Positions 25,727-34,824 of a stretch of 64,000 bases of DNA are shown piece by piece (position 1 is the first letter of the stretch; every line of letters starts with the position of its first letter). The notes beneath the pieces were generated by a model. That model did not search any database. It had not been told where the DNA came from and was given only the letters and a program-made list of their open reading frames with translations. Made by a program: the position numbers and the translations under genes. This DNA is from Singulisphaera acidiphila DSM 18658 (GTDB taxonomy: Bacteria > Planctomycetota > Planctomycetia > Isosphaerales > Isosphaeraceae): NCBI RefSeq assembly GCF_000242455.2, contig NC_019892.1:7512744-7576743 (forward strand), in the 5' to 3' direction.

Positions 25727-27199
25727 ATGGCCCAAACCGCGACGGCCCCACGGGCCACTCCGGCCATTCGTCACACAAAGCTCCTGATCGACAATCAGTG
25801 GGTGGATCCCATCGAGGGGGGAGACTTCGAGACCTATAATCCCGCCACCGGCGAAGTCATCGCTCGGGTGGGCGCGGGGACAGCAGCCGACGTGGATAAG
25901 GCGGTCAAGGCCGCCCGTCGCGCACTCGAGTCGGGCCCCTGGGCCACCATGGACGCGGCCGAACGAGGCCGCTTGATGTACGAGTTGAGCGACCTCGTCG
26001 AGCGCAATGGCGCCGAGCTCGCCGCACTCGAGTCGCTCAACTCCGGCAAGACGATCACCGACTCCCTGGGGGATATTGAAGGGGTCGTCAACACCCTCCG
26101 CTACTATGCCGGCTGGGCCGACAAGATCGAAGGTAAGACGCTGCCGGTGCGCGGTAGCTTTCTCTCCTACACGCTGAGACAGCCCGTCGGCGTCGTCGGC
26201 CAGATCATCCCCTGGAATTTCCCACTGTTGATGCTCGCCTGGAAGTGGGGCCCCGCCCTCGCCTGCGGCAACACCGTGGTGATGAAGCCCGCCGAGCAGA
26301 CCCCCTTGACCGCGCTCCGGATCGCCGACCTGGCGATCGAGGCCGGATTCCCCGCGGGCGTACTCAACATCATCAACGGATTCGGTGAAACGGCCGGCGC
26401 GGCCCTGGTGGCGCATCCGGACGTCGACAAGATCGCCTTCACCGGCCACGTCGATACCGCCAAGATCATCCAGCGCCAGGCGGCCGAGACGCTCAAGCGA
26501 ACCACGTTCGAGCTCGGCGGCAAGAGCCCCAACGTGATCTTCGCCGACGCCAACATCGAGGACGCCGTCGCCGGCGCCTTCCACGCCATCTACTTCCACG
26601 GCGGCCAGTGCTGCACCGCGGGGAGCCGGCTCTTCGTCGAACAGAAGATCCACAAGGAGTTCGTCCAGCGCCTGGCCGAGAAAGCCAAGACGCGAACGAT
26701 TGGCGATCCCCTCAACCCGGCCACCGAGCAAGGTCCGCAAGTCTCACAAGAGCAACTCGACAAGATCCTCCACTACGTCGACCTTGGCCAGAAGCAAGGG
26801 GCCAAGCTCCTCTCCGGCGGCGGACGCGTCGGCGACCGTGGATTCTTCGTCGAGCCAACCATCTTTGACAACGTCAAAGATGACATGGCGATTGCGCGTG
26901 ACGAAATCTTCGGGCCCGTCGTCAGCGTCCTCCCCTTCACGGGAGTCGACGAGGTGGTCGAACGATCGAATAACACTTCGTACGGCCTGGCCGCTGCGAT
27001 CTGGACCAAGGACATCGACAAGGCCCACCTGTTCGCCAAACGGGTCAAGGCTGGAACCGTCTGGGTCAACTGCTATCACGTTGTCGATACCACGACCCCG
27101 TTCGGCGGTTTCAAGATGTCCGGGCAAGGCCGCGAGAACGGCGAAGCCGCGCTCGAGCACTACAGTGAAATGAAGACCGTCACCGTCAAGCTCGGTTGA
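25727..27199 (+). CDS. NAD(P)-dependent aldehyde dehydrogenase
   Basis: A 490-residue class I/II aldehyde dehydrogenase that oxidises an aldehyde to the acid in the cytoplasm. Motifs in order are the PWNFPL cofactor segment, FTGHVDTAK, the general-base glutamate in FELGGKSPNV and the nucleophilic cysteine in GGQCCTAGSR, with EIFGPVVSVLPF and the terminal PFGGFKMSGQGRENG. The ATG at 25727 is supported by GAGG seven bases upstream; an earlier in-frame start would leave a tail without homology. Resemblance is to betaine-aldehyde and phenylacetaldehyde dehydrogenases, but the substrate is not determined. It diverges from the sulfatase and stands alone. Confidence 0.93.
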   Translation: MAQTATAPRATPAIRHTKLLIDNQWVDPIEGGDFETYNPATGEVIARVGAGTAADVDKAVKAARRALESGPWATMDAAERGRLMYELSDLVERNGAELAALESLNSGKTITDSLGDIEGVVNTLRYYAGWADKIEGKTLPVRGSFLSYTLRQPVGVVGQIIPWNFPLLMLAWKWGPALACGNTVVMKPAEQTPLTALRIADLAIEAGFPAGVLNIINGFGETAGAALVAHPDVDKIAFTGHVDTAKIIQRQAAETLKRTTFELGGKSPNVIFADANIEDAVAGAFHAIYFHGGQCCTAGSRLFVEQKIHKEFVQRLAEKAKTRTIGDPLNPATEQGPQVSQEQLDKILHYVDLGQKQGAKLLSGGGRVGDRGFFVEPTIFDNVKDDMAIARDEIFGPVVSVLPFTGVDEVVERSNNTSYGLAAAIWTKDIDKAHLFAKRVKAGTVWVNCYHVVDTTTPFGGFKMSGQGRENGEAALEHYSEMKTVTVKLG

Positions 27200-27531
27200 T
27201 CCTGTAACGACCCCGACCCTCGGACCCGCCGAGTGGTCGGGGTCGATGACTGGCTGATGCGTTCAACGCGGGGTTGGCAAAGGCTCAACGAAATTACGTC
27301 CGGCCGGACGACAAGTTTCAGTGGAACCGAAAGAATCAAAACAGCAAATCTTTATTTTCAAATTTCAAGCACACGTAAATTTCCAGCAGAGAGCAATGGT
27401 TGTGGATCGCCGTCAGGCAGCCTGGACAGTGGCGGCGTAAACCCTTAAACCACCGGTGTATTGGCATTCACAGAGCCAAGCGGCAATCTCCCATGCACCA
27501 CATCCCGCGAGCCACATCTTTGAGAGAACCG
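27200..27531. other. A/T-rich gene-free spacer before the S9 peptidase
   Basis: No gene is supported. Bases 27340-27385 are distinctly A/T-rich (runs such as CTTTATTTTCAAATTTC) compared with the surroundings, as expected for a promoter region, but I cannot name hexamers with confidence. Confidence 0.35.
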
Positions 27532-29769
27532 ATGAGACCAGCCCGCTCTCTTCTGCTCCTGACATTCCTCGGAGTCTTCATGTCGGAACGATCAAAGCTC
27601 TGGGCCGAGACGCCGGACACGAGCCGCAAGGGGGTCGATGCGGCGGCCGTGGCCAAACTCCCTACCCCGGGGAGCGTGGTCCCAGCCGCGTTCGGGTTCA
27701 CCCCGGACGGGAAGGCTCTCTCTTATTTGAAGTCAGAGTCGGCCAGCCTGAGTCGAGTGCTCTGGCGCGTGGATCTCACGGCGGGCGAGCCGCGCGTCGT
27801 GGCCAGACCACCTGGTGACGGAGATACGGAATCAACGCTTTCCGAGGCGGAGAAGCTTCGCCGCGAACGCCAGCGACTGCGTGAAACCGGGATTACCCAG
27901 GTCGTCCGCGCCGAGGCGGCCGATGTCTCGGTCTTCCCGATCGGTGGCGACCTCTACCTCCAACGTCAGGACGGGCCGCTCGAACGTATCACGAACACGC
28001 CTACACCCGAGCTCGATCCCAGGTTGTCTCGCGACGGAACCAAGGTCGCGTTCGTGCGCAACGATGAGTTGCACGTGATCGATCTGGCAACCAAGCAAGA
28101 GCGACAGCTCTCCCAAGGGGCCGGCGACGGCCTAACCCACGGGCTTGCCGAATTCATCGCGCAAGAAGAAATGGATCGCGCGAACGGATACTGGTGGTCA
28201 CCCGACGGCGCAACGATCGCCTACCAGGAGACCGACGAGCGGCACATCCCCCTCTACTCCATCGTTCATCAAGGGGGGGAGAAAATCTCGGTCGAGACGC
28301 ACCGCTATCCGTTTGCCGGCGAGGCGAATGCCAAGGTCAAGCTCGGCGTCGTCTCCACCGAAGGGGGCGCAACACGCTGGCTCGAGCTCGAGGAACCAGG
28401 TGCCGACTTCTATCTCGCTCGGGTGAACTGGGCCTCTCCGAGTTCACTTCTGGTTCAAACGCTTTCTCGCGACCAGAAACGATTACGTCTTTATCGATTT
28501 GACGTCGAGTCGCTCCGGAAGACGCTCCTGATTGAGGAGACCGCCGAGACCTGGATCAACCTCCATCACGACCTCCGCGTGCTCGACTCGACCGGCGAGA
28601 TCCTCTGGTCGTCCGAGCGCACCGGCTTCCGCCACCTGCAACTGCACGATCGCGACGGGAAGCTCTTGCGGACGTTGACGTCCGGTGACTGGCCCGTGGA
28701 TGCGCTTGTGGCGCTCGACGAGCACCGACGCGAAGCCTGGTTCTCGGCCGGCCGAGAGACTCCCCTCGAAGTCCATCTCTACCGAGTCACGCTCGACGGC
28801 GGCGAAGTGGTCCGTCTCACGGACGAGCCTGGCACCCATCGAGCCGTTGTGGCACAAGGGGGCGAGCACTTCGTCGATGTGGCGTCAAGCCTCGATCGCC
28901 CGTCGATCACGACGATCCGAGATCGCGCGGGGAAGATCCTCAAAACGCTCGATGACGCAAGTTCCGACCCCCGCGTCGGCGCCTTGTGGCTGGCTCCGCC
29001 GGAACTGGTCGAATTCGTCAATCGCGACGGCATCAAACTCCAAGGCGCATTCTATCCGCCGAAGTCAAAGGTCCTCGGCGAGAAGGCCCCCTTGGTCGTG
29101 ATCGTCTACGGTGGGCCTCACGTCCAAACAGTCTCGAACGCTTGGACCTTATCGGCCGACATGAATGCCCAGTTCTTGACCGAACGTGGATTCGCCGTCT
29201 GGAAGGCCGACAATCGAGGCTCGGCGCGACGGGGGCTCGCCTTTGAGTCGGCGCTCAATCGACAGATGGGAAATGTGGAAGTACGCGACCAGGTGGATGG
29301 CGTCAAGTTTGTTGGAGAGCACTGGCCCGACGTCGATCTCGAACGGGTCGGCGTCACCGGAAGTAGCTACGGCGGCTACATGACGCTCAGGGCTCTGACC
29401 GAGGCGCCTGACCTTTTTCGAGCCGGCGTTTCCGTGGCACCCGTGACGGACTGGGACGGTTATGACACCTGCTACACCGAGCGCTACATGGGGACACCCG
29501 CCAATAATGCGGAGGGCTATCGCAGATCGTCCGTCCTGTCTCACGTCGAGTCGCTCCGGGGCGAGCTGCTCGTGATTCACGGCATGCTCGACGAGAACGT
29601 TCATTTCCGCCACACCGCGCGTTTGACAACCGCCTTGATCTCGGCGGCCAAGCCCTTCGCATTGCTCCCCTTGCCCGACGAGCGGCACTCATCGCGACGC
29701 GACCCTGACCGCAAATATGTGGCAGAGCGAATCGCCGGTTTCTTCGAGCAGGCCTTGCGCTCGCGTTGA
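27532..29769 (+). CDS. Exported S9 family dipeptidyl peptidase-like protease
   Basis: This 745-residue protein has a signal peptide (MRPARSLLLLTFLGVFMS), an N-terminal beta-propeller of the DPP IV type (WSPDGATIAYQETDER is characteristic) and a C-terminal alpha/beta-hydrolase peptidase domain. The catalytic serine is in GSSYGGYMT, the aspartate in HGMLDENVHF and the histidine in DERHSSRR. It probably removes dipeptides or short peptides from N-termini outside the cytoplasm. The start at 27532 has GAGAG five bases upstream; an ATG at 27493 is also possible but would lengthen the signal. It has no operon partner: the next gene begins 175 bases later and belongs to a transporter unit. Confidence 0.93.
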   Translation: MRPARSLLLLTFLGVFMSERSKLWAETPDTSRKGVDAAAVAKLPTPGSVVPAAFGFTPDGKALSYLKSESASLSRVLWRVDLTAGEPRVVARPPGDGDTESTLSEAEKLRRERQRLRETGITQVVRAEAADVSVFPIGGDLYLQRQDGPLERITNTPTPELDPRLSRDGTKVAFVRNDELHVIDLATKQERQLSQGAGDGLTHGLAEFIAQEEMDRANGYWWSPDGATIAYQETDERHIPLYSIVHQGGEKISVETHRYPFAGEANAKVKLGVVSTEGGATRWLELEEPGADFYLARVNWASPSSLLVQTLSRDQKRLRLYRFDVESLRKTLLIEETAETWINLHHDLRVLDSTGEILWSSERTGFRHLQLHDRDGKLLRTLTSGDWPVDALVALDEHRREAWFSAGRETPLEVHLYRVTLDGGEVVRLTDEPGTHRAVVAQGGEHFVDVASSLDRPSITTIRDRAGKILKTLDDASSDPRVGALWLAPPELVEFVNRDGIKLQGAFYPPKSKVLGEKAPLVVIVYGGPHVQTVSNAWTLSADMNAQFLTERGFAVWKADNRGSARRGLAFESALNRQMGNVEVRDQVDGVKFVGEHWPDVDLERVGVTGSSYGGYMTLRALTEAPDLFRAGVSVAPVTDWDGYDTCYTERYMGTPANNAEGYRRSSVLSHVESLRGELLVIHGMLDENVHFRHTARLTTALISAAKPFALLPLPDERHSSRRDPDRKYVAERIAGFFEQALRSR

Positions 29770-29944
29770 AGTTCCTGTTTATATCGGTTGAAGTCGGTCG
29801 ATCGCCACGTCAGGGGCTTGCGTTCGGCGCACCGACGTGAGAAAAGGATTTGGCCCCTCGACGCACTCTCCCAAACGTCAGGCAATGAGATCACCGCGCT
29901 GGCATCCCCTGCCGGCCTCACCGTTAGTTAGGAGTGCACTCGCC

Positions 29945-30268
29945 GTGTCCGGAGACATCGATCCTGTTTTAAAGCATTCCCGACGTGAGGCGATCATCAT
30001 CGGGGTGGCCTGGCTCATCTCAACGACGTATTGCTGCGCGTATTGCTATTGGGCCGGGTACATCCGCGAGGGGCGGCCGCTCGGCGTTCAGGACGTGAAG
30101 CCCATTTGGGGGATGCCGTCCTGGGTTTTCTGGGGAATCATGGTTCCCTGGCTGCTCTGCTCTCTCTTCACCTTCTGGTTCGCCGGCTTCTACATGGTGG
30201 ACGACGACCTCGGCACGGATCACACAGGCGAGCTCGAGAGCGATATCCGGGAAGGGGGCCTCCATTGA
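29945..30268 (+). CDS. DUF997/YhdT-like small membrane subunit of a symporter
   Basis: A 107-residue protein with two hydrophobic segments (about 18-38 and 68-93) and the FAGFYMVDDDL ending. It matches the small proteins that accompany PanF-type sodium:solute symporters. The GTG at 29945 is preceded by AGGAG about ten bases upstream and begins at the conserved part; no in-frame ATG fits as well. Its TGA overlaps the TTG start of the following symporter as TTGA, so the two are probably produced together as subunits. Confidence 0.75.
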   Translation: MSGDIDPVLKHSRREAIIIGVAWLISTTYCCAYCYWAGYIREGRPLGVQDVKPIWGMPSWVFWGIMVPWLLCSLFTFWFAGFYMVDDDLGTDHTGELESDIREGGLH

Positions 30269-31938
30269 ATCCTGCTCAGACCATTCACGCTCAGCCCCCC
30301 ACCCTCATCGCCTTGCTTCTCTTCACGCTGATCTCGCTCGGATTGGGCGTGGTGGCCAACCTCGCCCAGCGCAAGGGGACCTTCCTCGAGAAATACTTCC
30401 TGGGAGGCCGATCGCTGGGTGCGTTCGCCGTAGCGCTGACGGCCGCCGTGATGAGCGGTGGCACGTTTGTGGGATTCCCGTCCCTGGTCTATAGCTTTGG
30501 CTGGGTCGTGGCCCTCTGGATCGCCTCGTACATGGTCGCTCCAGTGACCGTGCTCGGGATCCTCGGCAAGCGGATCGGCCAGCTCTCCCGCAAGACCGGC
30601 GCGATCACCCTGCCCGACCTCTTTCGCGAACGGTTCGGCAGCCCGACGCTCGGCCTGATGACGAGCCTGCTGGTGATGTTCTTCCTGGTCTGCAACCTCG
30701 TGGCGCAATTTGCAGCCGGTGCCCGGATCATGAAGATCGTGCTCCCGGTGGAGACGACGTCCTGGTTTGTGGGCGCGGAGGTCGCGGCCACAACCGACGC
30801 CGGTTATTACATCGGCCTGGCGATCTTCACAGCGACCGTCGTTGCCTACACCACCTACGGCGGGTTTCTGGCCGCAATCTGGACCGATGTCTTCCAGAGC
30901 ATCATCATGGCGATCGGAGTCATGCTTTTGTTCCCGCTGGCGATGACCGCCTCGGGCGGGTTCGCGCAGGCCACCTACTCGGGCATGGCGCAGACCGACC
31001 CGGGCTTCGGCTTCGGTCCGGGCGCGGGGCGTGAGTTTCATCCCCTGGGCTTGGCCATCTCCTTCTTTTTCATGTGGGCTATTACGGGGATGGGACAACC
31101 ATCAACGCTCGTTCGCCTGATGGCCTTCCGCGATTCCAGGACGCTTCGCTATTCCATCATCTATCTCACCATTTACAACGCCCTGATCTACATCCCCCTG
31201 CTCTTCATCTTCGTGGCGGCCCGGAGCATCCTGCCCAACCTGGCGTCGTCTGACGACGTAATGCCGAGCCTCGTCATCAAGCTCGCCAACCCTTACGTCG
31301 CCGGCTTGATCCTGGCTGCCCCTTACGGGGCCGTCCTGAGCACCGTGAGCGGCTGGCTCCTGATCGTCTCCTCGGGCCTGGTGCGCGATCTCTACCAGCG
31401 CTTCTTCCGCCCGACAGCAACGGAGCGCGAGATCGCCTGGGCCAGCTATTCAACGACGGTCGGGATCGGCTTGCTGGTCGCAGTCGTGGCCCTCAACCCA
31501 CCGAAATATCTTCAGCTCATCATTGTCTTCTCAAGCACCGGCATGGCGGCGGCCTTCCTAATGCCCGCACTGCTCGGCAGCTTCTGGCGAAGGTCGACAG
31601 CCGCCGGAGCAATCGCGGCGATGGCGACCGGGACCGCCGTCACACTCGGCCTTTACGTGCTCGGCACGCTCGGGCCCGAACGCTTGCACCTCGGCTGGCT
31701 CTTCGCCCCCAACCCGGATATTGGAGCGGCGAGTTCCTTCCGGCCCTATTACCTGCTCGGATTCGATCCCTGTATCTGGGGACTCTCGGCGTCGCTCGCA
31801 GCCGGTCTGATCGGGAGTTGGCTCTCACCGCTTCCCCCCGAAGATCGTGTTGCGCTCCTCTTCGATGCGCAACCGGCCGATGCACCCGCCCCTGCCACGC
31901 TGGACCTACATCCGGAGACCAAAGTCAGCACAGCGTGA
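30265..31938 (+). CDS. Sodium:solute symporter (SSS family, PanF-like)
   Basis: A 557-residue protein of the SSS family with about 13 membrane helices. FLGGRSLGAFAVALTAAVMSGG near the N-terminus is the typical sodium-site entrance, and GQPSTLVRLMAF and the APYGAVLSTVSGWLL helix match the family core. The TTG start at 30265 overlaps the stop of the DUF997 gene by four bases and is preceded by AAGGGGG; the frame also extends upstream in shadow of that gene. PanF transports pantothenate, but the substrate may be another small carboxylate or amino acid. The operon continues with an M81 peptidase and an amidase, so uptake of a peptide- or amide-like nutrient is a reasonable inference. Confidence 0.87.
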   Translation: MNPAQTIHAQPPTLIALLLFTLISLGLGVVANLAQRKGTFLEKYFLGGRSLGAFAVALTAAVMSGGTFVGFPSLVYSFGWVVALWIASYMVAPVTVLGILGKRIGQLSRKTGAITLPDLFRERFGSPTLGLMTSLLVMFFLVCNLVAQFAAGARIMKIVLPVETTSWFVGAEVAATTDAGYYIGLAIFTATVVAYTTYGGFLAAIWTDVFQSIIMAIGVMLLFPLAMTASGGFAQATYSGMAQTDPGFGFGPGAGREFHPLGLAISFFFMWAITGMGQPSTLVRLMAFRDSRTLRYSIIYLTIYNALIYIPLLFIFVAARSILPNLASSDDVMPSLVIKLANPYVAGLILAAPYGAVLSTVSGWLLIVSSGLVRDLYQRFFRPTATEREIAWASYSTTVGIGLLVAVVALNPPKYLQLIIVFSSTGMAAAFLMPALLGSFWRRSTAAGAIAAMATGTAVTLGLYVLGTLGPERLHLGWLFAPNPDIGAASSFRPYYLLGFDPCIWGLSASLAAGLIGSWLSPLPPEDRVALLFDAQPADAPAPATLDLHPETKVSTA

Positions 31939-31984
31939 GGGACTGAACTGATCCCACTCTTCCCGACCCTCTGGGGACTTCGCG

Positions 31985-33475
31985 ATGGCCAGAATCGCCG
32001 TTGGCGGTCTGATGCATGAGTCGAATACATTCGCGACCTCTCGGACCGACCTTACCGCGTTCGAGTCGGGGGGACTGGAGATCGGCGACGGGATCTTCCA
32101 GCGCTGGGGCGAAGCCCACCACGAGGTGGGCGGATTCTTCGAATCGGCCGCAAAGAACGGCTTCGAGATTGTTCCCACGTTGATGGGCTGGGCGACCCCG
32201 TCCGGCCCTCTCACCTCCGCAACTTATCGTGAACTGACCGATCGACTGCTCCAAGCCTTGCAGGAGGCCGGGCCCGTCGACGCCGTCCTCCTGGCCCTCC
32301 ATGGTGCCATGGTTGCCGATGGCGAGGACGACGCCGATGGCAGCTTGCTCGCCAAGGTGCGATCCTTGATCGGCCCGAGTCGCCCCTTGATCGTCACGCT
32401 CGACTTTCATGCCAACGTCTCCCCCTTGATGGTATCCGAGTCCAGCGCCCTGATTGCCTATCAGACCTACCCCCACGTCGATCAGCGAGCGCGAGGCAAG
32501 AGAGCGGGTGACCTGGCCTGGCAGGCCGCAACCGGACTCATCCGACCCACGCAGGCGATGAGCAAGCCCCCGATCCTGATCCACCTGCTCGCTCAGGAAA
32601 CCGGTCGAGAACCGATGAAGGGCCTGATCGCCGGCCTCGAAGGCTTGGAACGCTCCCAAGGTTTCCTTGATGCCAGCATCCTCGCCGGCTTCCCTTACGC
32701 CGACGTCGCAGCCACGGGGCCAACCTGCATTGCGGTCACCGATAACAACCTCGCGTTGGCTTCGGAAATGGCCGAACACCTCTCCGCGAGTCTCTGGAAC
32801 TATCGCCACCAACTCACGGCTACCCCCCCTGACGCCGCCGAAGCTGTGGCCAGGGGCCTCGCGACCAGCCAGACCCCGGTGATTCTGGTCGACCTGGGCG
32901 ACAACATCGGCGGAGGTTCAGCGGCCGACAGCACCGTCTTGATCCACGAACTGCTCAAGCAAGGGGCGACCCGGTCGCTCGTCGTGCTTTTTGATCCCGA
33001 CGCGGTCCTCGCCTGCCAACATGCCGGCGTCGGCGGCTCCGTCGCACTCTCGGCCGGTGGTAAGATCGATCGCAATGCGCCCCCTTTGAGGGTGACCGGC
33101 TTCGTCGAAGTGCTCCATGACGGGCACTATGTCGAGAAACTCCCGAGGCACGGCGGAATCCGGAACAACGATCAAGGGGCCACGGCGGTGGTCCGGCTCG
33201 AGGGGGAGAATCGGCTCGTGCTCACCTCGTTGCGTCATCCTCCCTTCAGCCTTGGCCAGTTGACAAGCCTGGGACTCACCCCAGAGAGCGCCCGCTTCAT
33301 CGTGGTCAAGGCGGCCGTCGCCTACAAAGCGGCTTATGCCCCGATCGCCGGCACGATCATCGAAGTGGACACGCCTGGTTTGACGGCGTCGAACCCGGCA
33401 CGTTATACGTATCAGAGAATCCGAAGGCCGATCCTTCCGCTCGACCCCGAACCCATCGTCGAGGCCGTCGTCTGA
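31985..33475 (+). CDS. M81 family metallopeptidase (MlrC-like)
   Basis: A 496-residue protein matching the MlrC family: IAVGGLMHESNTFA at the start, then LALHGAMVADGEDDADG, VTLDFHANVSP and YPHVDQRARG, which hold the conserved histidines and acidic residues of the zinc site. The C-terminal domain shows LVDLGDNIGGGSAADST. MlrC was described as the last peptidase of microcystin breakdown, but most homologs sit in bacteria without that pathway and process other peptides or amides. It lacks a signal peptide, so it is cytoplasmic. Its TGA overlaps the ATG of the next gene by one base. Confidence 0.88.
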   Translation: MARIAVGGLMHESNTFATSRTDLTAFESGGLEIGDGIFQRWGEAHHEVGGFFESAAKNGFEIVPTLMGWATPSGPLTSATYRELTDRLLQALQEAGPVDAVLLALHGAMVADGEDDADGSLLAKVRSLIGPSRPLIVTLDFHANVSPLMVSESSALIAYQTYPHVDQRARGKRAGDLAWQAATGLIRPTQAMSKPPILIHLLAQETGREPMKGLIAGLEGLERSQGFLDASILAGFPYADVAATGPTCIAVTDNNLALASEMAEHLSASLWNYRHQLTATPPDAAEAVARGLATSQTPVILVDLGDNIGGGSAADSTVLIHELLKQGATRSLVVLFDPDAVLACQHAGVGGSVALSAGGKIDRNAPPLRVTGFVEVLHDGHYVEKLPRHGGIRNNDQGATAVVRLEGENRLVLTSLRHPPFSLGQLTSLGLTPESARFIVVKAAVAYKAAYAPIAGTIIEVDTPGLTASNPARYTYQRIRRPILPLDPEPIVEAVV

Positions 33476-34329
33476 TGAACATGCCCAGCCCGCTCCGAAT
33501 TGCCGGGGTCCAGATGGATGTCAAGATCGGCGATGTCGCAGCCAACCGCGCCGCGATCGTCGGTCAGATGAGCGTTGCCGCCGCCGAGGGGGCCCGCCTC
33601 GTCGTCTTTCCGGAGTGCGCGCTGACCGGCTACGGTTTCGAGAGCCGCGAAGAGGCCTTGGCGTTCGCCGAGCCAATTCCAGGGCCGAGTGTGCAGACGA
33701 TCGAGAGCCAATGCGCCAAGCTCGGGATTGCCGCCGTCTTCGGCCTGCTCGAACGAGACGGCGATCGACTTTTCAACGCCTGCGTCCTCGTCGGCCCGTC
33801 GGGGGTGATCGGCTCCTACCGCAAGGTGCATCTCCCGTTCCTCGGGGTCGATCGCTTCGCGGATCCGGGCGATCGCCCGTTCGCGATTCAGGAGTACGAG
33901 GGCTTACGGATTGGCATGCACATTTGTTACGACGGAGCCTTTCCCGAGTCGGGACGCGTCCTGAGCCTTTTGGGTGCGGACGTGCTCCTGCTGCCGACGA
34001 ACTGGCCGACTCATTCGGAGTGCGCCGCGATTCATATGATTGCCTGTCGCGCCATGGAGAACGTCGTCTATGCCATGGCGGTGAATCGCGTCGGCGAAGA
34101 GCGCGGGTTCCGGTTCATCGGCCGGAGTTCGATCGCCGGCCCGAACGGCGAGATTCTCCAGTCCGCCAGTCCGGACGCGGAAGAAATCTTCTACGCCGAG
34201 ATCGACCCGGCTCGCTCCCGGCAGAAACGGCTGATCAGAGTCCCGGGCAAACACGAGGTCGACCGCATCGCCGACCGCCGACCCGAGTTTTACACCGAGT
34301 TGGTTCGGCCAAAACAGCCGCAGGACTGA
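33475..34329 (+). CDS. Carbon-nitrogen hydrolase (nitrilase superfamily amidase)
   Basis: A 284-residue cytoplasmic amidase with the full Glu-Lys-Cys triad of the nitrilase superfamily: glutamate in VFPECALTGYG, lysine in YRKVHLPFLG and cysteine in GMHICYDGAFPE. The IACRAMENVVYAMAVNRVG segment is also typical. Enzymes of this branch hydrolyse aliphatic amides, carbamoyl compounds or omega-amidated amino acids, and the substrate here is open. Its ATG overlaps the M81 stop as TGATG, so translation is coupled. Together with the M81 peptidase and the symporter it may form a scavenging route for amide- or peptide-linked nitrogen. Confidence 0.92.
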   Translation: MNMPSPLRIAGVQMDVKIGDVAANRAAIVGQMSVAAAEGARLVVFPECALTGYGFESREEALAFAEPIPGPSVQTIESQCAKLGIAAVFGLLERDGDRLFNACVLVGPSGVIGSYRKVHLPFLGVDRFADPGDRPFAIQEYEGLRIGMHICYDGAFPESGRVLSLLGADVLLLPTNWPTHSECAAIHMIACRAMENVVYAMAVNRVGEERGFRFIGRSSIAGPNGEILQSASPDAEEIFYAEIDPARSRQKRLIRVPGKHEVDRIADRRPEFYTELVRPKQPQD

Positions 34330-34335
34330 TCGCGA

Positions 34336-34770
34336 ATGATGGATCGGCGTCGAAGCCGCAGCCGAGTCTTTGCCGCCGCCATCCTCGTGGTCGCGCTCGG
34401 TCTGAGCTCGCGCCGATTCCCGGAATATCAGCCCCGCGTCGTCAGTCTCTACGCTGGCGATATCCTCTGGGCACTGGTGGTTTATCTCGGCCTCACCTTC
34501 GTGAGGCCGGCGATATCGCGGAGGATGGCCGCAACACTCTCACTGAGCTTCGCCCTGCTGATCGAGATCAGCCAGCTCTACCACGCGCCCTGGATCGATT
34601 CCCTCCGCGCCAATCGCTTGGGCGGTTTGATCCTCGGTTTCGGTTTCCTTTGGAGTGACCTGATCTGCTACGGCGTGGGAATTTTGATCGGAGTCCTCGT
34701 TGATGAGATATTCCGCAAGCAATCAAAAACCGAAGACCAAGGGGGCATCCCCCCCTGGCCCTGGCAATAA
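34336..34770 (+). CDS. DUF2809 membrane protein
   Basis: This 144-residue protein has about four membrane helices and matches the DUF2809 pattern: a FPEYQPRVVSLYAGDILWAL segment, then ALLIEISQLYHAPWIDSLRA and RLGGLILGFGFLWSDLICYG. Function of the family is unknown. It follows the amidase by six bases and is the last gene of the symporter unit, so its place there may be incidental or may point to an accessory role at the membrane. It converges with the SGNH hydrolase; the 54-bp gap holds a small CCCCTTCGGGG hairpin. Confidence 0.8.
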   Translation: MMDRRRSRSRVFAAAILVVALGLSSRRFPEYQPRVVSLYAGDILWALVVYLGLTFVRPAISRRMAATLSLSFALLIEISQLYHAPWIDSLRANRLGGLILGFGFLWSDLICYGVGILIGVLVDEIFRKQSKTEDQGGIPPWPWQ

Positions 34771-34824
34771 ACGGTTGCCCCCTTCGGGGTGACAATGAAC
34801 CCACGCAGTCCGAAACCGTCGAGG

